Shown: positions 13,509-23,183, counted from the first letter of the stretch. The stretch: 64,000 bases of DNA from Gemmatales bacterium (GCA_026004675.1 BPJP01000005.1:248001-312000), one strand, 5' to 3'. Notes: generated from the sequence alone by a model not told the origin. Numbers and translations are program-made.

Positions 13509-16172
13509 TCAACGCCTCCTTTTGACAGGAGAACCGTTCGTGCCGCTGAATGACGTATCGGACGGCGAGCCTGTTTCGTCTCGGTTTGTCGAGCGCCCCC
13601 ATAGTCGCCTGAAAAACGGCAACGACGCAAAGCCAAGCGTCATTGCCCAGAACAGATACAACAACCTTGGAATGGTCAGCCACACATTGACCACAGGCGA
13701 GCGCGCTTGCGCTCGATCCGGTTCAACCAGCGATTGATTGGACGAATAGGCGTCCTCTCTTTGGGCGGGTGGAACGGCCGCCAACTGACCGCTGGCTTCT
13801 GCTCGTTGTTCGGCGATCCCCCCTTTGTCGGATTGGCCTGACTGGTGCACAGGTTCCGCGGGGACGATTTTCAATTCGGGCCAGCGCAGCCACCACGCCC
13901 AGTCGCCCAGACCCGTCAAACGCGACCACCACTCTGTTATGATGATGCTCGGGTCCGCATCTTCGCTTTTTGTGTTTGACGTGCCAGACGTTGGCAGCCT
14001 TGCGATTGGCAGTTTCTTCGAGTTTGTTGCAGAGGGGGACTCGTCCAGTAGCTTCGGTTGCACAACCTTTGGTGCATTCGCAATGGGCGCCAACATTATC
14101 GAACCAGTGGGAAGCATTCCTCCGCTGGTCGGGTCATGATTGAGTGCAGCCGACGGGCTTGACAGCTGCAAAATCGACGACACGACTTTTTGAGCCAGGA
14201 TGCCATCTGCAGGGAGTCGAGTGTTGCCGCTTTCAACCAGGTCGTTGGTTACAGTTTTGGTCGGCGACGCGAAGGAACCGGAGGGCGTCGGCGCTTCCGC
14301 GCTTTGCGTTGCCGGCGCCGACGACAAGCCAGCAAGAAATCCGGTGCTGAATTCCCACCAGGCGGAAAAGCTGGCACTGATATTCGCGCCGATGGCGGAA
14401 AGGGTGGGATCGACGGCTTCCGGTCCCACCGGGTTGGTCAATCCAATGCCGCTCAATGCCAACAGACCGCTGCCGCCATTCGACGGAGCGTCGATTTCGA
14501 ATCGATAGTCCCCCTGAGTCAAATAAAGGGAGAAGCTCCTGGCTTCGTCAGGCGAAAAGGGAATTCGAGACACAAAGCCATTGCTGTCCGACACGACCAG
14601 AAACCACAGACCTTCGTGGGCAGTAAACTGTTGCGGCTCGATGACGAAGTGAAAGAGTTGGCTTTGGACGACGTGCAAGACGCCCAATTCCTGGTTTGCC
14701 ACCAGCCCGATCGGAACGAGGCCGGCAAGCTTCGTCAGCTCGACGTGGCGCGTGCTGAAATCGATGCCCAACGAATAGCTGACGCTTTCGGCGGCCGAGG
14801 CTGCCCTTTGTCGGACTCCCGCATAGTAAAAATCGTTGGCTTGGGGGTCGGGCAGTTGCAGCACATAGGTGCCGTTGTCGTTGACCAGCAACTCGGCTTG
14901 AACTGGATTTCCTTTGGCGTCGTAGAGATCGACGACAGGGCGCCAGTTGTTGCCATCGCTCGACCAGACGATTACGGTCATAGTGGAACCGTCTGGGTGA
15001 GCGGACGGCGACTTGAAACGGTAGTAGTCGACATCGCCAGCGTCTTCCAGAACGCCTTCGGTAAAGTAGTCGAATCGGAGATCGGTGCGGGCCGTCTTGG
15101 CCAGCAAATTGACAGCACTTTGCAAGGTGTCATTGTCATCGGTCCGTCCTGGTGCGGAAGGCGTGGTTGGCTTTGATGGCGCAGCCTGGGTGCTGACTTG
15201 CAATTCGTAGGCGCCGATGCCGAAGACATCGTCGCGAGCTTTTTCCACTTTCACATAATAATCCCGCACAGAAGCGGCAGTGCGGGTAAACTGGACTTCG
15301 AGATCACCATCCAGTGGACCAGATGATTCTGCGGTGCCGATCAATCGTCCGTCACCGTCGAAAACCGACAGTCTGGCACTCAGCAAACTGAAGCCGCTCA
15401 TTTTCAGACCGACACGAATATCGGTTTCTTTGCCTTGTACGTGGAAGGAATACCAATCCACGTCGTCTTCGGTTGTAAGATCCCCGAGAACGGATGTTTT
15501 CGAAAGCAATGCAGCGTCGGCCATCGTGTCGTTGGAGCGTCGGCTGTCGAATTCATCCGCCTGGCGGCTGCCGTACAGTTCTTGAAACGCAGCGATGTCT
15601 TCCGGAGACAGCTGAGTGTGCCCCGCCAAATGCTCGTACATCACCGAGTTGGGGTCGTCATTATGGGAGAGGCCGAACGAATGCCCGGCTTCGTGCAGCA
15701 TGACCGAAAAAAGGTCGGCCAGAGCATACCCCTGTTCGACGAAAGCTTCGCTGAGCTTGACGTCGCCGCTCCACGTGCCGGCAAGAAAATCGAACGGCGA
15801 TGCCACCGCGACCACTTCGGACGACAGCGGATAGGTGCCGATGCGGATGTCGCCAAAGCGGCTATCCCCCTGCAACGCCCCGGCCGTTCCGAACGCTTCT
15901 CCCGAGTCGGCCACCAGTCCCACGTTTACGTTGCCGTGGATGACCCATGTTTGGAACGCGCGGAGCATTTCCGTCTGCCACGTCTGTGTCGCGGCAACGG
16001 AATCCAGAATGCGATACAACGCCGATTCGCTACCTGCAATATCGGTACCGTCCGGCGCGAAACTGATCGTCAGATGCTGCGCATCGGGCCAGGGAAGCGC
16101 CGTGGCGGAAGGCAGACAGCGGTCCTCGAGCGATTCGAGCGCCAAACGTGTTTTGTTCGCGAAACGGGACAC
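13509..16172 (-). CDS. Secreted matrixin-like zinc metalloprotease, membrane-anchored
   Basis: 887 residues. The N-terminal LESLEDRCLPSA motif is the planctomycete surface/export signal. A matrixin-type catalytic domain follows: HEAGHSFGLSH at 160-170 (HExxHxxGxxH, three Zn His) with the Met-turn NSVMYE. Beyond it are two beta-rich domains resembling bacterial pre-peptidase C-terminal domains (DVDWYSFHV and DVDYYRFKS). A low-complexity Pro/Ser-rich stretch leads to a C-terminal membrane helix (about 832-855) and a basic tail. The start is GTG 16172. It probably cleaves envelope proteins and forms an operon with the downstream kinase, which suggests a sensing or processing role for that pair. 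Confidence 0.9.
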   Translation of the reverse strand: MSRFANKTRLALESLEDRCLPSATALPWPDAQHLTISFAPDGTDIAGSESALYRILDSVAATQTWQTEMLRAFQTWVIHGNVNVGLVADSGEAFGTAGALQGDSRFGDIRIGTYPLSSEVVAVASPFDFLAGTWSGDVKLSEAFVEQGYALADLFSVMLHEAGHSFGLSHNDDPNSVMYEHLAGHTQLSPEDIAAFQELYGSRQADEFDSRRSNDTMADAALLSKTSVLGDLTTEDDVDWYSFHVQGKETDIRVGLKMSGFSLLSARLSVFDGDGRLIGTAESSGPLDGDLEVQFTRTAASVRDYYVKVEKARDDVFGIGAYELQVSTQAAPSKPTTPSAPGRTDDNDTLQSAVNLLAKTARTDLRFDYFTEGVLEDAGDVDYYRFKSPSAHPDGSTMTVIVWSSDGNNWRPVVDLYDAKGNPVQAELLVNDNGTYVLQLPDPQANDFYYAGVRQRAASAAESVSYSLGIDFSTRHVELTKLAGLVPIGLVANQELGVLHVVQSQLFHFVIEPQQFTAHEGLWFLVVSDSNGFVSRIPFSPDEARSFSLYLTQGDYRFEIDAPSNGGSGLLALSGIGLTNPVGPEAVDPTLSAIGANISASFSAWWEFSTGFLAGLSSAPATQSAEAPTPSGSFASPTKTVTNDLVESGNTRLPADGILAQKVVSSILQLSSPSAALNHDPTSGGMLPTGSIMLAPIANAPKVVQPKLLDESPSATNSKKLPIARLPTSGTSNTKSEDADPSIIITEWWSRLTGLGDWAWWLRWPELKIVPAEPVHQSGQSDKGGIAEQRAEASGQLAAVPPAQREDAYSSNQSLVEPDRAQARSPVVNVWLTIPRLLYLFWAMTLGFASLPFFRRLWGRSTNRDETGSPSDTSFSGTNGSPVKRRR

Positions 16173-16464
16173 CGATCCTGTTCCTCGGCAGCAGTCGGCG
16201 GACTATCCCCAGCCTACGTCACGGAAAATCAAATTGCCAGAGAAAATGGCATCTTTCGCGGTAGCGACTCGACAAGAATTCAAAGAAACCGAAAGGCGAA
16301 AGGATCGCCTGGGTCGCTGGCGTCTTATTTGCAAGGATCGTGGATTATCTGCTAGAGTTTATTGTTTCACCGATCGGCCGGTTCGGTTTTTGCTGGTGAG
16401 GGTTCTGGGTCAACCATAGAATGCCTCCACATTATCGTTTATTGCATCTTGCCGTGAATCTGCC

Positions 16465-17484
16465 ATGGACAAGGTTGAACATTTCGTGCGGGTACTTGAT
16501 GAGCAGCGCATCTTGCAACCGGATCAGTTGGCGGAACTAAAGGAATTTCAGCCCCGCTATGCGGATTCCTTCTCATTGTCGAAGTATTTGGTGCAGCGTG
16601 GCTGGCTCACGGTCTACCAGGCAAATCGCATTCTTCAGGGCGAGGGGCGGGAGTTGGTGGTCGGTCGCTACCGCATTCTCGATCTGCTTGGGCAAGGTGC
16701 CGTCAGTCAAGTATTCAAGGCTTGGGACACACGGGAAAAGTGCGTTCGGGCGTTGAAAATGATCCGTGCCGAGCATTGGCACAATTCTGAAGCCGTTGGC
16801 CGATTCAAGCGGGAAATGCAGATCATCTCGAGTTTGAACCACCCCAATATTGTCCGGGCTTACGATGTCGATTTGGAAAACACCCGCCACTATTTCGCCA
16901 TGGAATATGTCGAGGGGACCGACCTGGGGAAGATGGTGAAACTTTCGGGCAAGCTTCCCGCGGCTGAAGCCTGCGACTTCGTTCGGCAAGCCGCCTTCGG
17001 CCTTCAACATGCTTACGAACATAATCTGGTTCATCGGGATATCAAACCCGCCAACTTGCTGGTCAGTCCTGGCCGACTCGTCAAGATACTGGATTTAGGC
17101 ATGGCCCGCTTGCGGCCATCCGGGCCGGCGCACCAATCCTTGCAACGGTTGACGATGGAAGGAGTCATGATCGGCACACCCGATTTTCTCGCGCCGGAGC
17201 AAGCCCGCCGGCCTCGCGAGGTCGATATCCGTGCCGACATCTACAGCCTTGGCTGCACGCTGTTCTTCCTGCTCGCCGGTGAAGTCCCCTATCCGGGCCG
17301 CACGATAATGGAAAAGCTTCTGGCTCACCAGCAGGCGGAACCGGACTGGTCCAAAGCTTTCCCCTATGACGAGCCAGAAGGATTGATCAACATTGTTTGG
17401 AAAATGATGGCCAAAAAACCGGAAGATCGTTATCAAACTCCTGCGGAAGTGGCTGCCGCACTTGCACCGTATGTGTTGGCTTGA
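16465..17484 (+). CDS. Cytoplasmic Ser/Thr protein kinase
   Basis: 339 residues. A planctomycete-type N-terminal helix bundle (1-60, ending YLVQRGWLTVYQANRILQ) precedes a kinase domain with a modified glycine loop GQGAVSQVF, Lys98, HRDIKPANLL at 190-199, DLG instead of DFG at 210-212, and APEQA. No membrane helix follows. The HRD and Asn are intact, so it is probably active. It is divergent from the protease operon (about 290 bases of shared upstream DNA) and followed 48 bases later by ndk. Confidence 0.95.
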   Translation: MDKVEHFVRVLDEQRILQPDQLAELKEFQPRYADSFSLSKYLVQRGWLTVYQANRILQGEGRELVVGRYRILDLLGQGAVSQVFKAWDTREKCVRALKMIRAEHWHNSEAVGRFKREMQIISSLNHPNIVRAYDVDLENTRHYFAMEYVEGTDLGKMVKLSGKLPAAEACDFVRQAAFGLQHAYEHNLVHRDIKPANLLVSPGRLVKILDLGMARLRPSGPAHQSLQRLTMEGVMIGTPDFLAPEQARRPREVDIRADIYSLGCTLFFLLAGEVPYPGRTIMEKLLAHQQAEPDWSKAFPYDEPEGLINIVWKMMAKKPEDRYQTPAEVAAALAPYVLA

Positions 17485-17532
17485 TGCGTCACTTTTGTCT
17501 TTTGAAAACAGGCTAAACGACCCAGGTACAAA

Positions 17533-17979
17533 ATGGAAAGAACCTTGATTCTCATCAAGCCGGACGGCGTCCAGCGCCGACTTGTCGGTACGATCATCCA
17601 GCGCTTCGAACAAAAGGGACTTCGGCTGGCAGGCCTGAAAATGGTTCAAGCGGATCGCGATTTGGCCGCCAGGCACTACGCCGTTCATCAAGGCAAACCG
17701 TTCTACGAATCCTTGCTCAAGTTTCTCGAATCGGGACCGACAGTAGCGATGGTGTGGGAGGGGCGTGAAGCGGTGGCCGTAGCCCGCAATCTGATGGGAG
17801 GAACCGATGGGGCCAAGGCCCCGCCCGGCACCATTCGCGGCGATTTCGGCCTGAGCGTTCAAAACAATCTGGTTCATGGCAGTGACAGTCGCGAAAACGC
17901 CGAACAAGAGATCGCACTTTGGTTTCACGAAAACGAGCTTGTCGCCTATGAATCGAGTGACAATGCTTGGATCGGCTAA
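17533..17979 (+). CDS. ndk: Nucleoside diphosphate kinase
   Basis: 148 residues, the usual length. It transfers the gamma phosphate of ATP to other NDPs through a phospho-histidine. The start ERTLILIKPDGVQR, the GPTVAMVWEG strand and the active-site segment NNLVHGSDSRENAEQEI (His115) are canonical. ATG 17533 has a plausible upstream AGG. It lies 48 bases downstream of a kinase gene and may be co-transcribed with it. Confidence 0.98.
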   Translation: MERTLILIKPDGVQRRLVGTIIQRFEQKGLRLAGLKMVQADRDLAARHYAVHQGKPFYESLLKFLESGPTVAMVWEGREAVAVARNLMGGTDGAKAPPGTIRGDFGLSVQNNLVHGSDSRENAEQEIALWFHENELVAYESSDNAWIG

Positions 17980-18040
17980 TGAGCGAGAAGCGTGCGGCCG
18001 AAAGGACCCTGGACAGGGAAAAAATTTTTTGGATTTTCGA

Positions 18041-18069
18041 TTGACAGCCCTTGAAAGAAAGACTAGTCT
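18041..18069 (+). promoter_or_regulatory. Sigma-70-type promoter of the DUF1501 gene
   Basis: A perfect TTGACA (18041-18046) is separated by exactly 17 bases from TAGTCT (18064-18069). It lies about 122 bases before the ATG, leaving a long leader, in the only sizeable gap after ndk. The TAGTCT box matches the consensus at the most important positions only. Confidence 0.5.
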
Positions 18070-18191
18070 TATCGTGCGTAGTATTTCCTACCCCGAGGGT
18101 CGCCTGCCACTTACTACAAGCCGAACTCCCGCCTTAAACCTGCCTGGCTTTTCGTGGTAAGTCGCGTGGGCCGAAAGAAAGGACAAATCCC

Positions 18192-19496
18192 ATGTTCAAG
18201 CTCGTGAGTTCCCGCAAAGGGACGAACTGCGAAGGCACTACCCGCCGTGACTTCCTCAAAGTTGGTGCCTTGGGGTTGAGCAGCTTCCTGCTCCCCGACC
18301 TGTTGAAAGCCAAAGCATCTGCTGCTAGCGCCGGCCACATTACCAAGGATACGTCGGTAGTCTGGCTCTGGCTCAGTGGTGGTCCGACTCACGTTGAAAC
18401 ATTCGATCCCAAGATGTCGGCCCCGGCCGAATATCGTAGCACGGTCGGCGCCGTCAAAACAAACCTGCCCGGCGTCGAAATCGGTGGCCTCTTCCCGAAA
18501 ATCGCGCAGCATGCCGACAAGATGGCGTTCATTCGTTCGTTCGCGCATCGCAACTCAGGCCACGGCGGCGGCACGCATTGGGTGATGACGGGCTATGATT
18601 TCCGTGGCGCCGACCAGAACATGGGCCCCATTCGTCCTGGCCACGGCTCCATCCTTGCGAAATACCGTGGTACGTTCAACCAAACGACCGGGCTGCCGAC
18701 CTATGTCCGCCTCAATGGCATTCTGGGTGACGGACCTGCCTGGCTCGGACCGGCTTACGCTCCGTTCGACACCAGCGGCAATGCCCGTCGGAACATGAAT
18801 CTCCAGTTGCCTCTCGATCGCCTGGCCGATCGTCGCACGCTGTTGAAATCATTCGACACCATCAACCGCGAAATCGATGCGAGCGGCTTGATCGACGGCC
18901 TTGACAGCTTCGAAACCCAGGCTTTCAACTTGATCCTGGGCCGAGCTCGTGAAGTGTTCGACCTGACGAAAGAAGACCCGCGTGTTCGTGACAGCTACGG
19001 CAAAGGTCTTGGCCAGCAGCTCCTGTTGGCTCGCCGACTTTGTGAAGCCGGTACCGGGTTCGTCACGATCAACTACGGCGGCTGGGACATGCACGGCAAG
19101 ATCGCTGAAAGTCTCAAACGACGTGCTCCCGAGTTGGACCATGCCGTCGCTGCTTTCCTTGCCGACGTGGCCGCACGTGGTCTCGACAAGAAGATTCTTT
19201 TGGTCATCAGCGGCGAATTCGGGCGAACCCCTCGCATCAACAACAACGCCGGTCGCGACCACTGGGCGCCGCTTTCGACCTTGGCTCTTGCTGGCGGCGG
19301 ACTCAAGATGGGTCAGGTCGTTGGCGAATCGACCGCCAAGGCTGAAGTGCCGAAGTCCACACCGATCAGCCCGCAAGACCTCATGGCGACGATCTTCCAC
19401 GTGTTGGGTCTGCCGCTCGACCTCCACTACAAACATCCAAGTGGTCGGCCGACTCCGATGATCGAAAACGGCAAGGTTATCGCCGAACTCGTTTAA
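18192..19496 (+). CDS. DUF1501 protein, Tat-exported sulfatase-fold protein
   Basis: 434 residues. The N-terminus has a Tat signal (TTRRDFLKVGALGLSSFLLPDLL, about residues 19-40). The DUF1501 body follows with VVWLWLSGGPTHVETFDPK and GGGTHWVMTGYDF, the phosphopantetheine/sulfatase-like metal-site segments. In planctomycetes these genes are abundant and usually paired with DUF1549/DUF1553 cytochrome-like genes; no such partner lies here, so it is a solitary member. Location is periplasmic. An upstream sigma-70-type promoter and a downstream hairpin terminator make it a single-gene unit. Enzymatic function is unknown. Confidence 0.95.
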   Translation: MFKLVSSRKGTNCEGTTRRDFLKVGALGLSSFLLPDLLKAKASAASAGHITKDTSVVWLWLSGGPTHVETFDPKMSAPAEYRSTVGAVKTNLPGVEIGGLFPKIAQHADKMAFIRSFAHRNSGHGGGTHWVMTGYDFRGADQNMGPIRPGHGSILAKYRGTFNQTTGLPTYVRLNGILGDGPAWLGPAYAPFDTSGNARRNMNLQLPLDRLADRRTLLKSFDTINREIDASGLIDGLDSFETQAFNLILGRAREVFDLTKEDPRVRDSYGKGLGQQLLLARRLCEAGTGFVTINYGGWDMHGKIAESLKRRAPELDHAVAAFLADVAARGLDKKILLVISGEFGRTPRINNNAGRDHWAPLSTLALAGGGLKMGQVVGESTAKAEVPKSTPISPQDLMATIFHVLGLPLDLHYKHPSGRPTPMIENGKVIAELV

Positions 19497-19521
19497 CCTC
19501 GCCACAAAATAGCCATCGTGC

Positions 19522-19557
19522 ACGCCCGCGGCAGTCTCCGCCGTGGGCGTTTATTAT
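19522..19557 (+). terminator. Intrinsic terminator after the DUF1501 gene
   Basis: ACGCCCGCGGC (19522-19532) pairs with GCCGTGGGCGT (19540-19550), one wobble, with a 7-base loop, then TTTATTATT. It lies 26 bases past the stop. Because the kinase gene on the other strand ends at 19594, it could also act near the converging transcript. Confidence 0.75.
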
Positions 19558-19593
19558 TCCCTAACGTTAGTGAAGATTCGCGCTTTTACAGCC

Positions 19594-22500
19594 TCACTTC
19601 AGCACCCAATGGGCCAAGCCAAGCCCAACTCCCACGCCCGCGAGAAAACACACCAAGCCAACAACGATAACCGATTTGAGCGACGTGGTACGCGGTGATT
19701 GCCGGGTAAATGGGAGCGATGGCGTCGATTCGAGTGACGAAAGATTCACTTCACCAGACGCGGGTACCAGCCCCTCCGGCCATCCTGCTTGTTCTTCACC
19801 ACCGTATTCTTCATATTGCTCAGCCTCCGCTTGGGCTTCTTCGACGACGTCTGTTTCGACTTCTTCGTACAAGCCAGCAGCTTCGTCGTCCAAACGACGC
19901 ATTCTGTCTACGTACTGTTGGGAGGCCAAACCTCTCTCGAGACGGCGTTCCGCCACCGTTTCGTTGGTGTCTGCATACGGTGGTGCGGGAGGTGTCTGCT
20001 CGGCAGGCGGAGTTTCCGTCGGCGAACTCGGAATCGACACTTCCGGCTTGGATCGTGGCTTGTTGGGCAAGACAGGCGCCGGGCGCGGTTTTTTTAGCTG
20101 GACGGCAGCTGGCATCTCGACGGCCGGCGTAGACTTCGGCTTGGGGCTTGCCGGCGTGGTAACGGCGCCCGACGCTTGCCATTTCGTCGCTGTTTGAGGC
20201 GAGCTGGCGGCAGCCGCCAAACCAACAGGCGCTACCGAACCCGCAGGAGAATCGGAACCCACATCAGCATGTTCACCCATTGGTAGATCGGCAGCAGGTG
20301 GAGCGCTGATCACTGGCACCGTGGCTGGTCGTTTGGACGGAGTGGCCGGCGCAGCAGGCGCCGGTGGCGCTTGCGGTTTCGGCGTCGTTTGCGGCGGTGG
20401 CGTTTGCGCTAGTGCTGCTGGCGGACTTGTCGATGGCGTAGCAGGCGGTGGTGTTGGCGTCGTTGGCTTGGGAGCTGTTTGCGCTGGTGGCGTTGGGGCC
20501 GCCGGTGTTGTCGCTCTTGGGGCTGCTTGCACTGGCGGCGGAGACGACGCTGCCGGGACAGGCGGAGTAGGAGGACTCGCCGGTGGCGGAGCTGGTGCTG
20601 CCGCTGGTTTCGGCGTCGTTTGTGACGGCGGCGTTTGCGCTAGTGCTGCTGGCGGACTTGTCGATGGCGTAGCAGGCGGTGGTGTTGGCGTCGTTGGCTT
20701 GGGAGCTGTTTGCACTGGTGGCGTCGGGGCCGTCGGTGTTGTCGCTCTTGGCGTCGTTTGCACGGGCGGTCGCGGCTGAGGAGGCGGAGACGACGTTGCC
20801 GGGACAGGCGGAGTAGGAGGACTTGCCGGTGGCGGAGTTGGTGCTGCCGCTGGTTTCGGCGGCGTTTGCGGCGGCGGCGTTTGGGCTACTGCTGCTGGCG
20901 GACTTGTCGATGGCGTAGCAGGCGGTGGTGTTGGCGTCGTTGCCTTGGGAGCTGTTTGCACTGGTGGCGTCGGGGCCGTCGGTGTTGTCGCTCTTGGCGT
21001 CGTTTGCACGGGCGGTCGCGGCTGAGGAAGCGGAGACGACGCTGCCGGGACAGGCGGAGTAGGAGGACTCGCCGGTGGCGGAGCTGGTGCTGCCGCTGGT
21101 TTCGGCGTCGTTTGCGGCGGTGGCGTTTGCGCTACTGCTGCTGGCGGACTTGTCGATGGCGTAGCAGGCGGTGGTGTTGGCGTCGTTGGCTTGGGAGCTG
21201 TTTGCGCTGGTGGCGTCGGGGCCGCCGGTGTTGTCGCTCTTGGCGTCGTTTGCACGGGCGGTCGCGGCTGAGGAGGCGGAGACGACGTTGCCGGGACAGG
21301 CGGAGTAGGAGAACTTGCCGGTGGCGGAGTTGGTGCTGCCGCTGGTTTCGGCGGCGTTTGCGGCGGCGGCGTTTGGGCTACTGCTGCTGGCGGACTTGTC
21401 GATGGCGTAGCAGGCGGTGGTGTTGGCGTCGTTGGCTTGGGAGCTGTTTGCGCTGGTGGCGTCGGGGCCGCCGGTGTTGTCGCTCTTGGCGCCGTTTGCA
21501 CTGGCGGTCGCGGCTGGTCGGGTGGAGACGTCGTCGCCGGTGCTGATGGCGTGGGAGGATTTGCCGGAGCGGAAACAAGCGCTGGCGTGGGGGAGGAAGC
21601 CGGCTTCGGCGCAGGCTGCGGCTTCATGGTTTCTGCACGCCTTCTTGGCGCCGAACGAGGCTGAGGCGACTCTTGTTTGACTGGTTCAGCGAGCAAACGC
21701 ACGGCGACGTCCTCATTGACCGCCAGCTTTCGCAGCTCACTGGCAACTCGGTCAATGTTAGGGTATCGCTCGCCAGGTTCTTTTTTCATTAAGCGCGCGA
21801 TGATGTCCGCCAGTGCCGGCGGCGCCTGAGGGCACAGCTCCCGGACTGGGATTGGTTCCTGCGATTGGTGGGCCATCATTTTCTGCACGGGTGACCCCTC
21901 AAAGGGGAACCGCCCGGTCAAACAGAAATACAGAACGCATCCCAGACTATATTGGTCTCCCTCTGGTGTTCGCACCATCGGATTGATGATACTCTCCGGA
22001 CTTTTGCAATCGAGGCCAGTCGTCACCGTGTTCGCGGTCGACATCGTGTCAATCAAGGATTCCTCTTCCGATTCGGAAATGAGCGTGCCGATTCCGAAAT
22101 CGAGCAGCAGAACCTTTTGTTCCGAAGTGATCAGGATGTTCGACGGTTTGATCAGGCCATGAACGAGTTTTTGCGCATGGCAGACGCTCAAGCCCTCAGC
22201 GATTTGTGCGCCATAAAGGGCGGCGACACCAGGAAAGAGTTTGCCGACCCTTTGGACCACCTTGTCGAGAGGCTCTCCTTCGACGTAGGACCAGACCAGG
22301 TAGTGGCTGCCACCTGCCGTCCCTACGTCGACAAATGGCACGACGGCGGGATGTTTGATGTTGGCGAATGCGCGGACGATTCGGCGAGCGATGCGCACGT
22401 TCCACATGCTTCGCCGAGGCAATAGCTTGACGGCGTAATCCTGATTGTCGAGTTTTGATATCGCTTTGTAAACCGTTCCCATGCTCCCTGTTCCCAGCAC

Positions 22501-22734
22501 GTCCATCAGGACATACTGGTTGAGCACCAGTTCCTGAGGTTTCTCCACCAGCAAATGTTCCGCTTGAAACGGCGTCAGCAAGCCATTGCGCACAAGATAC
22601 TGGGCCAATTCAGGCGGGCTCGGGTCGGAGTTGTCACGCAGAAACTCCTCGACGATCTGCTCGAGTTGGCCACGCTCGATTAGATTGCTTCGACTGAGAT
22701 TGATGACGAAGTTTTCGTAGGCTTTGTATTCCAT
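19594..22734 (-). CDS. Kinase-like protein (probable pseudokinase) with long Pro-rich repeats
   Basis: 1046 residues. The N-terminal helix bundle (1-65) precedes a kinase fold at about 73-330 with glycine loop GTGSMGTVY, Lys103 and an intact DFG (212-214). However, the catalytic loop reads HGLIKPSN (192-199): the Asp that should act as catalytic base is Leu194. A Pro/Thr/Ala region (about 345-830) contains five copies of an 82-residue unit. The C-terminal part has an acidic, Glu-rich stretch (about 955-985) and a single membrane helix (about 1018-1040). It probably binds ATP or partners rather than phosphorylating, with the repeat acting as a spacer. A short flank has no obvious promoter. Codon use in the repeat is extremely GC-biased. 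Confidence 0.9.
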   Translation of the reverse strand: MEYKAYENFVINLSRSNLIERGQLEQIVEEFLRDNSDPSPPELAQYLVRNGLLTPFQAEHLLVEKPQELVLNQYVLMDVLGTGSMGTVYKAISKLDNQDYAVKLLPRRSMWNVRIARRIVRAFANIKHPAVVPFVDVGTAGGSHYLVWSYVEGEPLDKVVQRVGKLFPGVAALYGAQIAEGLSVCHAQKLVHGLIKPSNILITSEQKVLLLDFGIGTLISESEEESLIDTMSTANTVTTGLDCKSPESIINPMVRTPEGDQYSLGCVLYFCLTGRFPFEGSPVQKMMAHQSQEPIPVRELCPQAPPALADIIARLMKKEPGERYPNIDRVASELRKLAVNEDVAVRLLAEPVKQESPQPRSAPRRRAETMKPQPAPKPASSPTPALVSAPANPPTPSAPATTSPPDQPRPPVQTAPRATTPAAPTPPAQTAPKPTTPTPPPATPSTSPPAAVAQTPPPQTPPKPAAAPTPPPASSPTPPVPATSSPPPQPRPPVQTTPRATTPAAPTPPAQTAPKPTTPTPPPATPSTSPPAAVAQTPPPQTTPKPAAAPAPPPASPPTPPVPAASSPLPQPRPPVQTTPRATTPTAPTPPVQTAPKATTPTPPPATPSTSPPAAVAQTPPPQTPPKPAAAPTPPPASPPTPPVPATSSPPPQPRPPVQTTPRATTPTAPTPPVQTAPKPTTPTPPPATPSTSPPAALAQTPPSQTTPKPAAAPAPPPASPPTPPVPAASSPPPVQAAPRATTPAAPTPPAQTAPKPTTPTPPPATPSTSPPAALAQTPPPQTTPKPQAPPAPAAPATPSKRPATVPVISAPPAADLPMGEHADVGSDSPAGSVAPVGLAAAASSPQTATKWQASGAVTTPASPKPKSTPAVEMPAAVQLKKPRPAPVLPNKPRSKPEVSIPSSPTETPPAEQTPPAPPYADTNETVAERRLERGLASQQYVDRMRRLDDEAAGLYEEVETDVVEEAQAEAEQYEEYGGEEQAGWPEGLVPASGEVNLSSLESTPSLPFTRQSPRTTSLKSVIVVGLVCFLAGVGVGLGLAHWVLK
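20400..21540 (-). repeat. 246-bp in-frame tandem repeat (82 residues)
   Basis: The block GCGGACTTGTCGATGGCGTAGC recurs at 20421, 20652, 20898, 21144 and 21390, spacings 231, 246, 246 and 246 bases. The short interval lacks 15 bases (5 codons), so reading frame is kept. Units are nearly identical at the DNA level. The + strand is strongly G/T-rich and the coding strand C/A-rich. It encodes motifs such as PTPPPATPSTSPP and PRPPVQTTPRATTP. Confidence 0.92.
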
Positions 22735-23183
22735 GATGCTGCTCTAGTCGCTCAAGCTGTGACAGGTTACCCCTTTCGTCCAACGACCGCTTGAGAAAGA
22801 ATCGGAAAAACTGCGATAAACGGATTCCCCAGTTTCACACAGATTCGACCGAGATTCCAATTCAAAATCATCTCCTTGCCAGAGCCCAGCGATCCCCGGC
22901 GAAAACGGGCGGCGATGGCATCAAGCGCCTGTTGAGTACGGACGAGGGGATGTCGCCGGCGGTGTAAAGAGTTCCGTTTTTTCGACGTTTCATTGCGAGG
23001 AATTGCAGATGTTACAAAGCGTTCAGCCGGCGTTTTCGTGCCTGGTTCATTTTTCCCGATCCCGAAGTTCCGTGTACGTCGCAGATTAGGCGCACCGGCG
23101 AAGAAAAATTCGTCCTCCGACTTCGTACCGGCTCATCTTTTGCTGTTAGACTTTGAGCGGACACGTCGCTGGAGGGATTTCTC
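22735..23183. other. Non-coding divergent spacer
   Basis: 449 bases between the pseudokinase gene (-) and the peptidase gene (+). It holds no credible gene on either strand. It must contain both promoters. The only feature I would name is GGAGGG (23171-23176), the ribosome-binding site for the TTG start at 23184. Confidence 0.6.

Noticed and set aside
16361-16464. Short frames in the protease/kinase divergent spacer
   Set aside because: No ribosome-binding site or protein likeness; best read as promoter DNA.
20400-21540. Possible CRISPR array in the 246-bp repeats
   Set aside because: Units are contiguous, 246 bases long, coding and without unique spacers.
20321-21546. Gly- or Arg-rich frames on + across the 246-bp repeats
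   Set aside because: They come from the repeat read antisense and have no start site or domain support.
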